In this document: positions 27,531 to 35,388 of the stretch, in pieces
How the letters are laid out: the number at the start of each line of letters is the position of its first letter
How positions within the stretch are numbered: the first letter of the stretch is position 1
From: Streptomyces lushanensis
GTDB taxonomy: Bacteria; Actinomycetota; Actinomycetes; Streptomycetales; Streptomycetaceae
Direction of reading: 5' to 3'
DNA: 57,810 bases
NCBI RefSeq assembly: GCF_001700515.1
Contig: NZ_MAUD01000160.1
Location: forward strand, 1 to 57,810
Translations under genes and position numbers: made by a program
The notes under the pieces: model-generated
What the model saw: the letters and a program-made list of their open reading frames with translations, nothing else
The model's database searches: none
What the model was told of the DNA's origin: nothing

Positions 27531-27690
27531 CCTCCCGGCGGGGGCCGTGGTTCGAGCTGCGTTGCGAGCTCGCGCCGGTGGTTGTGCGCGGGTTGTCGCC
27601 GGGGGCCGTTCCGGGGGCATGTCCGGGACAGCATGATTTACGGCGCCCAGAGCGGTTCGCAGGATCACGCTCCACCGTCCCGGACACACT
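27530..27690 (+). repeat. Dispersed composite repeat, copy C (short, diverged)
   Basis: CCTCCCGGCGGGGGCCGTGG starts at the base after the TAG stop of the preceding gene and matches the opening box of copies A and B. At 27620-27629 and 27677-27686 lie the inverted ends TGTCCGGGAC and GTCCCGGACA. Between them are GCATGATTTA and GGATCACGCT, which match the inner parts of copy B. The rest of the 27531-27892 spacer shows nothing else I can support. Confidence 0.55.
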
Positions 27691-27892
27691 CCCTTCACCA
27701 CCCCTCACAAATCGGCGTCCGTGCGTACCTGGCACGGGCCGCAGGCGCGCACCGCACCGCCACCAGGCGCACCACCTGAGGCGATTCTTTGCCGTCCCTT
27801 GACCGCCGACAGGACAACCTTCCACCCGCCACCAAAGCTTCACAGCCGCCCCCTGGCGCCGCCGCCACCTGCGGTTTTCAATGGTCCGCACC

Positions 27893-28909
27893 ATGTCATT
27901 GCTTCGCGCCCTGATCAGCACCGCGCGTACGGTCCGGCACACCCCGCAGCTCAGCGCCGGGCTGCCGCCGGACGACGCGGTGCTGCTCGACGCACCGGAC
28001 GACCGGCTCGGCCCCGCGCTGGTCTCCGCCGCGCTCGGCGAGTACGAACCGGCCGCGAAACTGCTGGCGACCACACGGGAGTCGGCCGAGTGGGAGAACC
28101 GCGACCGCTATGTGATGCGGCTGGCGGCCTTCGCCCACGGCCGCGACGCCTGGCTCACCGACTGGCTGCGCGCCGCGCCCCGCGATCCCGACGCCCTGCT
28201 CGTCAAGGCCGAACTCGCCATCCGCAGAGCCTGGGAGTCACCGGCCCGCGCCGAACGGCTGCGTGAGACGGGCCCGCTGATCGACGCCGCGGCCGACGGC
28301 GATCCGCGCGATCCGGTGCCCTGGCGCGTCGCGCTGGACCACGCCCGCGGCACCCACGCCACGCACTCGGCCTTCGAGACGCTGTGGGCGCAGGCCGTAC
28401 GCCGCTCCTCGCACCACTACGGCTGCCATGTCGCGGCGCTCCAGTACCTCTCGGCCCAGTGGTACGGCTCGCACCGCGAGTGCTTCGACTTCGCCGAGCA
28501 GGCGGCGTACGACGCGCTGCCCGGTTCGCTGGTGCGCGCGCTGCCGGTACGGGCCGCCTTCACACAACTGCTCGACGGACAGCTCACCTCCGTACAGGCG
28601 GACCGTGTCGACGCCGCCGCGGATCTCGCGATCACGGTCTCCGCCGAGTACGCGGCATGCGATCCCTGGCCGGCCGAGGTACGCAATCTGCTGGTGTACG
28701 TGCTGATGGAGCGGGGCCGCTGGGCCGCGGCGCTGGAGCAGTTCCGGCTGATCGGACCGTACGCGACGTCCTTCCCGTGGACCTGTTTCACCGACGATCC
28801 GCTGGGCCAGTTCCTGGAAACGCGTGACCGCGCCCGGATCCAGGTGGCCTCGGCGACGCCTTTGCGGAACAGGGCAGAACGGAGACCGCCCCGCGGCCAT
28901 TACGCTTGA
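27893..28909 (+). CDS. Alpha-helical repeat (TPR-like) protein of unknown function
   Basis: From ATG 27893 (MSLLRALISTARTVRH) the protein has 338 residues; ATG 27881 in frame adds four. It is almost entirely helical, with Ala/Leu/Arg-rich pairs such as EYEPAAKLLATTRESAEW and PDALLVKAELAIRRAW that look like tetratricopeptide-type helices. It also has HHYGCHVAALQYLSAQWYGS and MERGRWAAALEQFRLIG. There is no signal peptide or membrane segment. I recognise it only as a conserved Streptomyces protein without known function. It is followed 5 bp later by the LON-domain gene. Confidence 0.7.
   Translation: MSLLRALISTARTVRHTPQLSAGLPPDDAVLLDAPDDRLGPALVSAALGEYEPAAKLLATTRESAEWENRDRYVMRLAAFAHGRDAWLTDWLRAAPRDPDALLVKAELAIRRAWESPARAERLRETGPLIDAAADGDPRDPVPWRVALDHARGTHATHSAFETLWAQAVRRSSHHYGCHVAALQYLSAQWYGSHRECFDFAEQAAYDALPGSLVRALPVRAAFTQLLDGQLTSVQADRVDAAADLAITVSAEYAACDPWPAEVRNLLVYVLMERGRWAAALEQFRLIGPYATSFPWTCFTDDPLGQFLETRDRARIQVASATPLRNRAERRPPRGHYA
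28901..28906 (+). promoter_or_regulatory. Candidate -10 element (TACGCT) for leaderless LON-domain gene
   Basis: TACGCT lies inside the 3' end of the upstream gene and ends 8 nt before GTG 28915. No Shine-Dalgarno is visible between them. Confidence 0.4.
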
Positions 28910-28914
28910 CCGTT

Positions 28915-29655
28915 GTGACCACCGCACGCCTCCCTCTCTTCCCGCTGAACGCGGTGCTGTTCCCGGGCCTCGTCCTGCCCCTGAACGTCTTCGAGGAGCG
29001 CTATCGCGCGATGATGCGTGAGCTGCTCAAGACCGACGAGTCCGAGCCGCGCCGCTTCGCCGTGGTCGCCATCCGCGACGGGCACCAGGTCGCACCGACC
29101 GCGCAGGGCATGCCGGACGCGACGTCGGCGCCCCAGCGCGGCCCGGCCGCCGATTTCGGCCCCGAACCGCTCGACGCCTTCCACCCGGTGGGATGCGTCG
29201 CGGACGCGGCGACGATCCGTGAACGCCCCGACGGCAGCTTCGAGGTGGTGGCCACCGGCACCACCCGGGTCCGGCTGCTCTCGGTCGACGCGAGCGGCCC
29301 GTTCCTGACGGCCGAACTGGAGGAGCTCACCGAAGAGGCGGGCGACGGCGCACGCGCGCTCGCCGAAGGTGTGCTGCGGGCGTTCCGCGGCTACCAGAAA
29401 CGGCTGGCGGGCGCGCGCGAGCGCTCACTGTCCACCAGCGACGAACTCCCCGACGAGCCCTCGGTGGTGTCCTATCTGGTCGCCGCGGCGGCCGTACTCG
29501 ACACCCCGGCGAAGCAGCGGCTGCTGGAGGCACCGGACACCGCGGCACGGCTGCGCGAGGAACTGAAGCTGCTGCGCTCGGAGACGGCGGTGATCCGCCA
29601 TCTGCCCTCCCTGCCCGGGGTGACGCTGACGCACACTCCGCCCAGCCCCAACTGA
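28915..29655 (+). CDS. LON peptidase N-terminal (substrate-binding) domain protein
   Basis: The 246-residue protein begins VTTARLPLFPLNAVLFPG, the standard opening of the LON N-terminal domain. LPLNVFEERYRAMMREL and CVADAATIRERPDGSFEVVATGTTRVRLL follow. There is no ATPase or protease domain, so it is a stand-alone substrate-binding-like protein. Bacterial members of this size are uncharacterised and might present unfolded or specific proteins to proteases. An in-frame TTG at 28906 exists, but the GTG gives the conserved start. Confidence 0.87.
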   Translation: MTTARLPLFPLNAVLFPGLVLPLNVFEERYRAMMRELLKTDESEPRRFAVVAIRDGHQVAPTAQGMPDATSAPQRGPAADFGPEPLDAFHPVGCVADAATIRERPDGSFEVVATGTTRVRLLSVDASGPFLTAELEELTEEAGDGARALAEGVLRAFRGYQKRLAGARERSLSTSDELPDEPSVVSYLVAAAAVLDTPAKQRLLEAPDTAARLREELKLLRSETAVIRHLPSLPGVTLTHTPPSPN

Positions 29656-29663
29656 CCTGAGGA

Positions 29664-30182
29664 ATGGACACCTTGGCGAAGAAGTCCAAGAAGCAGCAGT
29701 CCGGCGGCACTCCGGCCACGGTCGCCCTGACCGCGGCGGGCACGGCGTACACCCTGCACGCGTACGAGCACGACCCGGCGTCCGCCTCCTACGGTGAGGA
29801 GGCGGCCGAGGCGCTGGGCGTCTCCCCGGACCGTGTCTTCAAGACCCTGGTCGCGGACGTCGACGGCGAACTGACCGTGGCCGTCGTCCCGGTCGCCGGT
29901 TCACTGGACCTCAAGGCCCTCGCGGCGGCGGTCGGCGGCAAACGCGCGGCGATGGCGGACCCGGCGGCGGCGGAACGCACGACGGGCTATGTACGCGGCG
30001 GGATCTCCCCCCTGGGCCAGCGCAAACGCCTCCGCACGGTGCTTGACGCCTCGGCGGAGTCCCACACCACCATCTGCGTCTCGGCGGGCCGCCGCGGCCT
30101 GGAGGTGGAACTCTCCCCCAAGGACCTGGCAACCCTCACGGCCGCCACCCTGGCCCCCATCGCCCGAGGCCCATCTTCTTAA
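29664..30182 (+). CDS. ybaK: YbaK-type Cys-tRNA(Pro)/Cys-tRNA(Cys) deacylase
   Basis: YbaK proteins hydrolyse mischarged Cys-tRNA(Pro). The 172-residue protein has YEHDPASASYGEEAAEALG, RVFKTLVADVDGELTVAVVPV, DLKALAAAVGGKRAAMADP, TTGYVRGGISPLGQRKRL and a final strand ICVSAGRRGLEVELSP. The conserved Lys in VFKTL, needed for catalysis, is present. ATG 29664 is given, but the TTG three codons later has better spacing to GAGGA and gives MAKKSKKQQ, so it may be the real start. It lies 8 bp after the LON-domain gene and is probably co-transcribed. Confidence 0.92.
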   Translation: MDTLAKKSKKQQSGGTPATVALTAAGTAYTLHAYEHDPASASYGEEAAEALGVSPDRVFKTLVADVDGELTVAVVPVAGSLDLKALAAAVGGKRAAMADPAAAERTTGYVRGGISPLGQRKRLRTVLDASAESHTTICVSAGRRGLEVELSPKDLATLTAATLAPIARGPSS

Positions 30183-30184
30183 GA

Positions 30185-30241
30185 GGCTCGGTTCGCCTCC
30201 GGGCGCCCCTTCTTTTTGGGGCTCGGTTCGCCTCCGGGCGC
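30185..30241 (+). repeat. Two 22-bp direct repeats after ybaK
   Basis: GGCTCGGTTCGCCTCCGGGC (and two further matching bases) occurs at 30185-30206 and again at 30220-30241, starting 2 bp after the ybaK stop. The spacer CCCTTCTTTTTGGG can fold into a small hairpin with a T-run, so the region could act as a weak terminator. From 30242 to 30440 I see no gene or further structure. Confidence 0.6.
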
Positions 30242-30440
30242 TCCATGCCCCTGTCGACGGTCGACCGTGCTCGACCCCTCGTTCCTCAGGGCCTCCGCGC
30301 GCTCTCCCTTTCGACAGCGGCGCGCCCTTCGGCTCACTCGCCGGCGGCCGTGCGCGGCCGGAACCACTCCACACCCCGAGGCGGCCGAGCGGAACCGGCA
30401 CACCAACGGACATCCCAGGCGAGCCGCAGCCGGGATCCGA

Positions 30441-30714
30441 CGGGAGGGGGGCGGGGTCGCAGGAGGTGCGTGTCCGGACACTAAAGCGTGATTTGTGCCG
30501 CACACCAACCCGCACCCACCAACGAAACCCGCACGCGGCAAAAATCATGCCGTCCGGACATGCACCTCCGGAGTGCCCCGCCCCCCGCACCACCTACACA
30601 CCGCGCCCGCGCCGGGAGGCGCACCGCCGCGGGCGCACACCGCACCGCCGCAGGCGCGAACCGCCCCGCCAGGCGCACCGCGCACCGCACCCACGGCCCC
30701 CCGCCGGGAGGCGC
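30441..30714 (-). repeat. Dispersed composite repeat, copy B
   Basis: This is the same family as copy A in the opposite orientation. The box GTGCGCCTCCCGGCG with GGGGCCGTGG (minus strand) is at 30691-30714, 9 bp after the stop of the 38-residue ORF. The inverted ends are at 30553-30570 and 30462-30479, with one mismatch between them. Inside, CACAAATCACGCTTTAG and GTGTGCGGCAC match copy A. The outer flank CGGGAGGGGG at 30441-30450 also matches. A second CTCCCGGCG box lies near 30612, inside a GC-rich insertion absent from copy A. Confidence 0.72.
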
Positions 30715-30723
30715 ACCGCACCG

Positions 30724-30840
30724 TCAGGGCGACGCGATCGACGCGATGATGCCGATCAGCACCAGGATGCCGACGATCGTGCCGAACACGAGGAGCAGCT
30801 TCTGCTGGCCGTTCTGGGGATTCGGGTCAAGGACTGGCAT
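30724..30840 (-). CDS. 38-residue membrane microprotein (SGM_5486-like, transporter-associated)
   Basis: A complete small ORF reads MPVLDPNPQNGQQKLLLV, then FGTIVGILVLIGIIASIASP, with a single transmembrane helix from about residue 14 to 35. The opening DPNPQNGQ and length match the small Streptomyces family named after SGM_5486 and described as transporter-associated. It begins 4 bp after the stop of the MFS exporter gene on the same strand, so it is the second gene of that operon. It could be a small subunit or stabiliser of the transporter; that is inference from position. Confidence 0.75.
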   Translation of the reverse strand: MPVLDPNPQNGQQKLLLVFGTIVGILVLIGIIASIASP

Positions 30841-30844
30841 GCCC

Positions 30845-32200
30845 TCAGTCTCGCATCCGCGCCTCGTCCTCGATCGTCCGGTCCCGCCCCGCGATCACCC
30901 CCGCCACCATCTGCGGCACCAGGAACCCCGCCATCAGCGCGATCGGCAGCCCCCAGCCGCCCGTGTGCTGGTACAGCACGCCCACCAGCAGCGGGCCGGG
31001 GATCGAGATCAGATAGCCGGTGCTCTGGGCGAACGCGGAGAGCCGTACGACTCCCGCGCCGGACCTCGACCGCATGCCGATCATGGTGAGGGCGAGCGGG
31101 AACGAGCAGTTCGAGATGCCCAGCAGGACCACCCAGACCCAGGCGCCCTCGGCAGGTGCGAAGTACAGGCCCGAGTAGGCGGTCAGTCCGCAGACGCCCA
31201 GACCGACCACGATCGGGCCCTGGTTCCTCATCCGCGCCGCCAGGCCCGGGATCACAAAGGCAAGTGGCACCCCCATCACCATGGTCACGGCGAGCAGCAG
31301 CCCCGCCGTGCCGGCGGGAACCCCCGCGTCGCGGAAGACCTGGGGCATCCAGCCCATGGTGATGTAAGCGCCGGTGGCCTGGAGGCCGAAGAAGCAGGCC
31401 AGCGCCCAGGCGGTACGGCTGCGCCCGAGCCGGAGCCCGGGGACGGGGGCCGCCGTGGCAGGTCCGGCCGGCCCGGCCGTCGGCCCGGCCACGGCGTGTG
31501 ACGCCGCGCCGCGGTCACGTGCCAGGCCGAGCCAGGGCAGTACCGCCACCGCGGCGAGCACCGCCCAGACACCGAGCCCCGTACGCCAACCACCGCCGAG
31601 CGCCTCGGTCATGGGAACGGTCGCGGCGGCGGCCACGGCCGTGCCGAGCGCCAGGGCCATCGAGTACAGCCCGGTCATGGTGCCGACACGGCCGGGGAAG
31701 TACCGCTTGACGATCACCGGCATCAGTACGTTGCTGACCGCGATACCCATGAGCGCGAACGCGCTCGCCGCGAGGAAGGCGGCCGTACCACTCACGAACG
31801 GTCGGATCAGCAGTCCCGCCGTGATGGCCACCATGCCCGCGCAGACGATGGCGCCCGGACCGTACCGCCGGGCCAGGCGCGGCGCGGTGAAGCCGAAGAC
31901 CGCGAAGCAGAGCGGCGGTACGGAGGTGAGGACACCGGCGACGGTGCCGCTCATGTGCAGCCCGTCCCGTACCTCTTCGAGCAGCGCGCCGAGGCTGGTG
32001 ATGGCAGGGCGGAGATTGAGCGCGGCGAGAACGAGCCCGACGACAAGAAGCCGGGTGAACCAGACCGTCCCGGCCGGTCCCGCCGCGGCCGGCACGGCCG
32101 GTACAGGGGAATCGCCGGACGTGGTGGTGGACGTGGTCGGCCGGTTCAGGATCCGGGTCGGGGTCTCCGTGGGTATCTGGGACTGCGGCTCGTCATGCAT
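30845..32200 (-). CDS. MFS transporter, CynX/NimT family
   Basis: The 451-residue protein has about 12 hydrophobic segments. An N-terminal cytoplasmic stretch of about 45 residues contains TSTTTSGDSPVPAVPA. Family features include LAALNLRPAITSLGALLEEV (the NLRPA motif of CynX/NimT proteins), PPLCFAVFGFTAPRLARRYG and LGISNCSFPLALTMIGMRS. CynX/NimT members export or import small organic molecules such as cyanate or 2-nitroimidazole; the substrate here is unknown. The gene is divergent from a GntR regulator, with a palindrome in the shared promoter, so that regulator probably controls it. TATGAT 6 nt before ATG suggests a leaderless message. Confidence 0.9.
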   Translation of the reverse strand: MHDEPQSQIPTETPTRILNRPTTSTTTSGDSPVPAVPAAAGPAGTVWFTRLLVVGLVLAALNLRPAITSLGALLEEVRDGLHMSGTVAGVLTSVPPLCFAVFGFTAPRLARRYGPGAIVCAGMVAITAGLLIRPFVSGTAAFLAASAFALMGIAVSNVLMPVIVKRYFPGRVGTMTGLYSMALALGTAVAAAATVPMTEALGGGWRTGLGVWAVLAAVAVLPWLGLARDRGAASHAVAGPTAGPAGPATAAPVPGLRLGRSRTAWALACFFGLQATGAYITMGWMPQVFRDAGVPAGTAGLLLAVTMVMGVPLAFVIPGLAARMRNQGPIVVGLGVCGLTAYSGLYFAPAEGAWVWVVLLGISNCSFPLALTMIGMRSRSGAGVVRLSAFAQSTGYLISIPGPLLVGVLYQHTGGWGLPIALMAGFLVPQMVAGVIAGRDRTIEDEARMRD

Positions 32201-32206
32201 GGTGCC

Positions 32207-32228
32207 ATCATAGAATCATGGGATGATT
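32207..32228. promoter_or_regulatory. Overlapping divergent promoters and candidate GntR operator
   Basis: AATCAT-GGG-ATGATT (32214-32228) is a perfect inverted repeat. On the minus strand TATGAT (32207-32212) is a near-consensus -10 ending 6 nt before the transporter ATG, with TGGACA 19 bp upstream. On the plus strand TAGAAT (32211-32216) is a -10 candidate for the regulator. The palindrome overlaps or adjoins both, so one bound dimer could repress both genes. Confidence 0.5.
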
Positions 32229-32257
32229 GACTGTCCAGCCACACGACTTGGAGCACC

Positions 32258-32932
32258 ATGGCGCTGACCTCTCCCCGGCGTTCCGCGCTCTCGGATCAGG
32301 TGATCACCGAGCTGCGGAGCCAGATCACCTCGGGCGAATGGCCGGTGGGATCCCGTATCCCGACCGAGCCCGAGCTGGTGGCGCAGCTCGGAGTGGCCCG
32401 TAACACCGTCCGTGAGGCGGTCCGCGCGCTCGCGCACAACGGGCTTCTGGACATCCGGCAGGGCTCGGGAACGTATGTCGTGGCGACCAGCGAGCTGGCC
32501 GGTGTGATGCACCGGCGCTTCGCCGGCGCCGACCCGCGCGACATCGCGGAGGTGCGCTCCACGCTGGAGTCCTCGGCCGCCAGGATGGCCGCCGAGCGGC
32601 GCACGGAGCGGGATCTGCGGCAGTTGGACCGGCTGCTCGCCCACCGTGAGGAGGCCTGGGCCGCGGGCGACCGGGACCTGTTCGTCGCGGCGGACGCCAC
32701 CTTGCACATGGCGGTCGTCTCGGCCTCGCACAATGATGTCCTGACCGCGCTCTACGCGGACCTCAACCACCTGCTGCGCGACTGGCTCCGTGACGACGTG
32801 GGACAGGAGCTGCGCCCCGAGAACCACATGGACCACGCGCGGCTGGTGGCCGCGATCCGGGCGGGCGATGTGGAGACGGCGGGCACGGAGGCTGCCGGTT
32901 ACACCCGCCACTGCCCGGGCGAACGGGTCTGA
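32258..32932 (+). CDS. GntR family (FadR subfamily) transcriptional regulator
   Basis: The 224-residue protein has an N-terminal winged helix: SDQVITELRSQITSGEWPVG, the recognition region LGVARNTVREAVRALAHNG and the wing IRQGSGTYV. An all-helical FCD ligand-binding domain follows, with EVRSTLESSAARMAAE, ADATLHMAVVSASHNDV and MDHARLVAAIRAGD; Asp and His residues of the FCD metal site are visible. CTTGGAGCACC precedes the ATG. It is divergent from the MFS exporter and likely represses it and itself through the palindrome at 32214-32228, released by an organic acid-like ligand. Both target and ligand are inferred. The 136 bp after its stop show only weak inverted repeats. Confidence 0.9.
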   Translation: MALTSPRRSALSDQVITELRSQITSGEWPVGSRIPTEPELVAQLGVARNTVREAVRALAHNGLLDIRQGSGTYVVATSELAGVMHRRFAGADPRDIAEVRSTLESSAARMAAERRTERDLRQLDRLLAHREEAWAAGDRDLFVAADATLHMAVVSASHNDVLTALYADLNHLLRDWLRDDVGQELRPENHMDHARLVAAIRAGDVETAGTEAAGYTRHCPGERV

Positions 32933-33068
32933 GCGAACGGCGTACGGTCAGGAGCGGCGGCACGTCACGGGGAGCACCCGGCCGTTCCGCCGCGCCCGAA
33001 CCCTCTCGCGGCCCGGCCGTCCCGCCGCGCCCGGTCCGCAAAGGAGCGCCCGGACCGTGGGGCGGCGC

Positions 33069-33470
33069 TCAGGAGGCCACGCGCTCATGGCTGATCCACA
33101 CCTGGCGGATCTCCATCCAGCACCGCTCGGCGAGCTCCGCGTACCCGGCAGCGGCCAGCTCCACCGCGGCGCTGTCGGCGTCGATGTCCCACCAGCGCTC
33201 GCACTCGACATGCAGTCGCACCCGGTCGGTCTCCGGGTACGGATTGTGACAGGAGGCGGTGGCGCGGGAGCCCTCGATCTTCGTACGGCAGGTGGCTCCG
33301 AAGCGGTCGGGACGGCCGCGTTCCTCCCTGCCCGCGCCGCTCGCCGGTACTGACAGATCGGCGGCGGCGGGTACGGGTACGTCCCGCAGCTCCGAGGAGA
33401 CGGCGAAACCGGTCGCGATCAGCAGGGCCGTGACGAGAGCGGCGGCCGTACGGCGGTGCGACGGACGCAT
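33069..33470 (-). CDS. Small exported protein of unknown function
   Basis: ATG 33470 follows an excellent ribosome site (GGAGGTGCGGTC) and gives 133 residues. Residues 1-30 (MRPSHRRTAAALVTALLIATG) form a signal peptide. The mature part has four cysteines: ATCRTKIEGSRATASCHNPYP, then HVECERWWDIDAD, then ERCWMEIRQVW. These suggest two disulfides and a small extracellular domain. I do not recognise a family. It is convergent with the gntR gene and separated from fabI by a strong hairpin. Confidence 0.7.
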   Translation of the reverse strand: MRPSHRRTAAALVTALLIATGFAVSSELRDVPVPAAADLSVPASGAGREERGRPDRFGATCRTKIEGSRATASCHNPYPETDRVRLHVECERWWDIDADSAAVELAAAGYAELAERCWMEIRQVWISHERVAS

Positions 33471-33667
33471 GACCGCACCTCCTCCCCCCATGCACGGCGA
33501 CCGGAATGCCCCGATGCGCTCAGTGTGGGGCCACTTGTCCCTCTTTTCGAATCGAAGGGACACGGTCCGTCACTCCGCCCGATCACCGGGCCTTCGCGCC
33601 CCGACAGCGCCCCGGCACCGCCCTGACACCGCCCCCGCCGACGCCGCGGCAGGACGCCACGACGAAC

Positions 33668-33707
33668 GGAAGCCGCGCACCGTCGGCCTGGACGGTGCGC
33701 GGCTTCC
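33668..33707 (-). terminator. Strong hairpin downstream of the fabG-fabI operon
   Basis: GGAAGCCGCGCACCGTC and its perfect reverse complement (17-bp arms) flank the 6-nt loop GGCCTG, 37 bp after the fabI stop. It is the longest perfect stem I noticed in the window. The rest of the 33471-33743 spacer shows no gene. Confidence 0.8.
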
Positions 33708-33743
33708 GGAAACCGGCGTGCGCGGGGTGGTGAGCGGGAGAGG

Positions 33744-34517
33744 TCAGGCGCCCATCATGTGCACGCCGCCGTCGACATGCACGATCTCGCCGGTGGTCTT
33801 CGGGAAGAAGTCCGACAGCAGACCGACGACGCCCCGGCCGGCCGGGTCCGGGTCGGACAGGTCCCAGCCGATGGGCGCGCGGTGGTTCCACACGTCCGCC
33901 AGTTCCTCGAAGCCCGGGATGGACTTGGCGGCCATGGACTTGATCGGACCGGCCGAGACCAGATTGCAGCGGATGTTCCGCGCGCCCAGGTCACGGGCGA
34001 GATAGCGGTTGGTGGACTCCAGCGCCGCCTTGGCCACGCCCATCCAGTCGTACTTGGGCCAGGCGACCTGTGCGTCGAAGGTGAGACCGACCACCGAGCC
34101 GCCGCGCTCCATCAGCGGCAGACAGGCCGTCGTGAGGGACTTCAGCGAGTACGCGGAGACATGCACGGCGGTCGAGACGTCGTCCCAGCTTCCCTCCAGG
34201 AAGTTGAACGCGCCCTGCGGGCCGAAGGCGATCGAGTGCACGACACCGTCGAGTCCGGCACCGGCGTCGCCCTGGAGCTCCCGGATCCGGCCGGCGAGCC
34301 GGTCCAGATGCTCCTGGTCGGTGACATCCAGCTCGATGACCGGGGCGGGCTTGGGCAGCCGCTTGGCGATGCGCTCGACCAGCGTGAGCCGGCCGAAGCC
34401 GGTGAGGATGACATCGGCGCCCTCCTCCTGCGCCACCTTGGCGGCATGGAAGGCGATGGAGCCCTCGGTGAGGACACCTGTCACGAGAACGCGCTTGCCG
34501 GCGAGGATTCCACTCAT
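33744..34517 (-). CDS. fabI: Enoyl-[acyl-carrier-protein] reductase (NADH), FabI/InhA type
   Basis: FabI reduces trans-2-enoyl-ACP in the last step of each fatty acid elongation cycle. The 257-residue protein has GKRVLVTGVLTEGSIAFHAAK (nucleotide-binding loop of the enoyl reductase type), LDVTDQEHLDRLA, VVHSIAFGPQGA and the catalytic Tyr-x6-Lys in YDWMGVAKAALES. SAGPIKSMAAKSIPGFEEL and a C-terminal GEIVHVDGGVHMMGA follow. It begins 4 bp after the fabG stop, so both reductases are made together. Confidence 0.95.
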   Translation of the reverse strand: MSGILAGKRVLVTGVLTEGSIAFHAAKVAQEEGADVILTGFGRLTLVERIAKRLPKPAPVIELDVTDQEHLDRLAGRIRELQGDAGAGLDGVVHSIAFGPQGAFNFLEGSWDDVSTAVHVSAYSLKSLTTACLPLMERGGSVVGLTFDAQVAWPKYDWMGVAKAALESTNRYLARDLGARNIRCNLVSAGPIKSMAAKSIPGFEELADVWNHRAPIGWDLSDPDPAGRGVVGLLSDFFPKTTGEIVHVDGGVHMMGA

Positions 34518-34521
34518 GTGA

Positions 34522-35241
34522 TCAGTGACCCATGCCCAATCCGCCGTCAACGGGAATGACGGCTCCAGTGATGTACGAGGCGTCGTCGGAGGCGAGGAAC
34601 CGCACCGCGGCGGCGATCTCCTCCGGCTGCGCGTAGCGGCCGAGCGGCACCTGCGAGACGATGCCCGCGCGCTGCTCGTCCGTGAGCACCTTGGTCATGT
34701 CGGTGTCGACGAAGCCCGGTGCGACGACGTTGAAGGTGATGTTCCGCGAGCCCAGTTCACGGGCGAGGGAGCGCGCGAAGCCGACGAGACCGGCCTTGGA
34801 CGCGGCGTAGTTCGCCTGTCCCGCCGAGCCGAGCAGCCCGACCACCGAGGAGATCAGGACGACCCGGCCCTTCTTGGCCCGCAGCATCGCGCGGTTGGCG
34901 CGCTTGACGACACGGAAGGTGCCGGTCAGGTTGGTGTCGAGGACGGAGGTGAAGTCGTCCTCGGACATCCGCATCAGCAACTGGTCCTTGGTGACACCGG
35001 CGTTGGCCACCAGCACCTCCACGGGACCGTGCTTCTCCTCGATCTCCTTGTAGGCCTGCTCCACCTGCTCGGTGTCGGTGATGTCGCAGCGGACCGCCAG
35101 GCAGCCCAGCTCCAGCAGCGCCGCCGGCGGCTCGCCGGAGCGGTAGGTGATGGCGACCTTGTCGCCGGCTTCGGCGAAGATCCGGGCGATGGCGAGGCCG
35201 ATGCCCCGGTTTCCTCCGGTGACGAGAACCGAGCGGCTCAA
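34522..35241 (-). CDS. fabG: 3-oxoacyl-[acyl-carrier-protein] reductase
   Basis: FabG reduces beta-ketoacyl-ACP with NADPH. The 239-residue SDR starts at a TTG with GAAAGG 8 nt upstream. It shows VTGGNRGIGLAIARIFAEAG (cofactor loop), VANAGVTKDQLLMRM, ISSVVGLLGSAGQANYAASKAG with the Ser, Tyr and Lys of the active site, and ITGAVIPVDGGLGMGH. It is the first gene of the fabG-fabI pair; the pairing supports fatty acid synthesis rather than a secondary-metabolite role. About 147 bp separate it from the pseudogene upstream. Confidence 0.94.
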   Translation of the reverse strand: MSRSVLVTGGNRGIGLAIARIFAEAGDKVAITYRSGEPPAALLELGCLAVRCDITDTEQVEQAYKEIEEKHGPVEVLVANAGVTKDQLLMRMSEDDFTSVLDTNLTGTFRVVKRANRAMLRAKKGRVVLISSVVGLLGSAGQANYAASKAGLVGFARSLARELGSRNITFNVVAPGFVDTDMTKVLTDEQRAGIVSQVPLGRYAQPEEIAAAVRFLASDDASYITGAVIPVDGGLGMGH

Positions 35242-35388
35242 CGGATCAGCCTTTCGTAGCGGTCTGGTACACCGAAAACCTATCGGTACGGTCCCGCCGA
35301 CGGAGAATCGACCCCTGACAGCGCCTCGGTACGGTCCCTGTTGGATTCCTACAGATACCCGCGAACGGGCGGGCGGGAAGCGGTCGGA

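Noticed and set aside
30242..30440. Small ORFs in the spacer after ybaK
   Set aside because: Several frames are open in all directions with no ribosome site, no motif and repeat-like composition.
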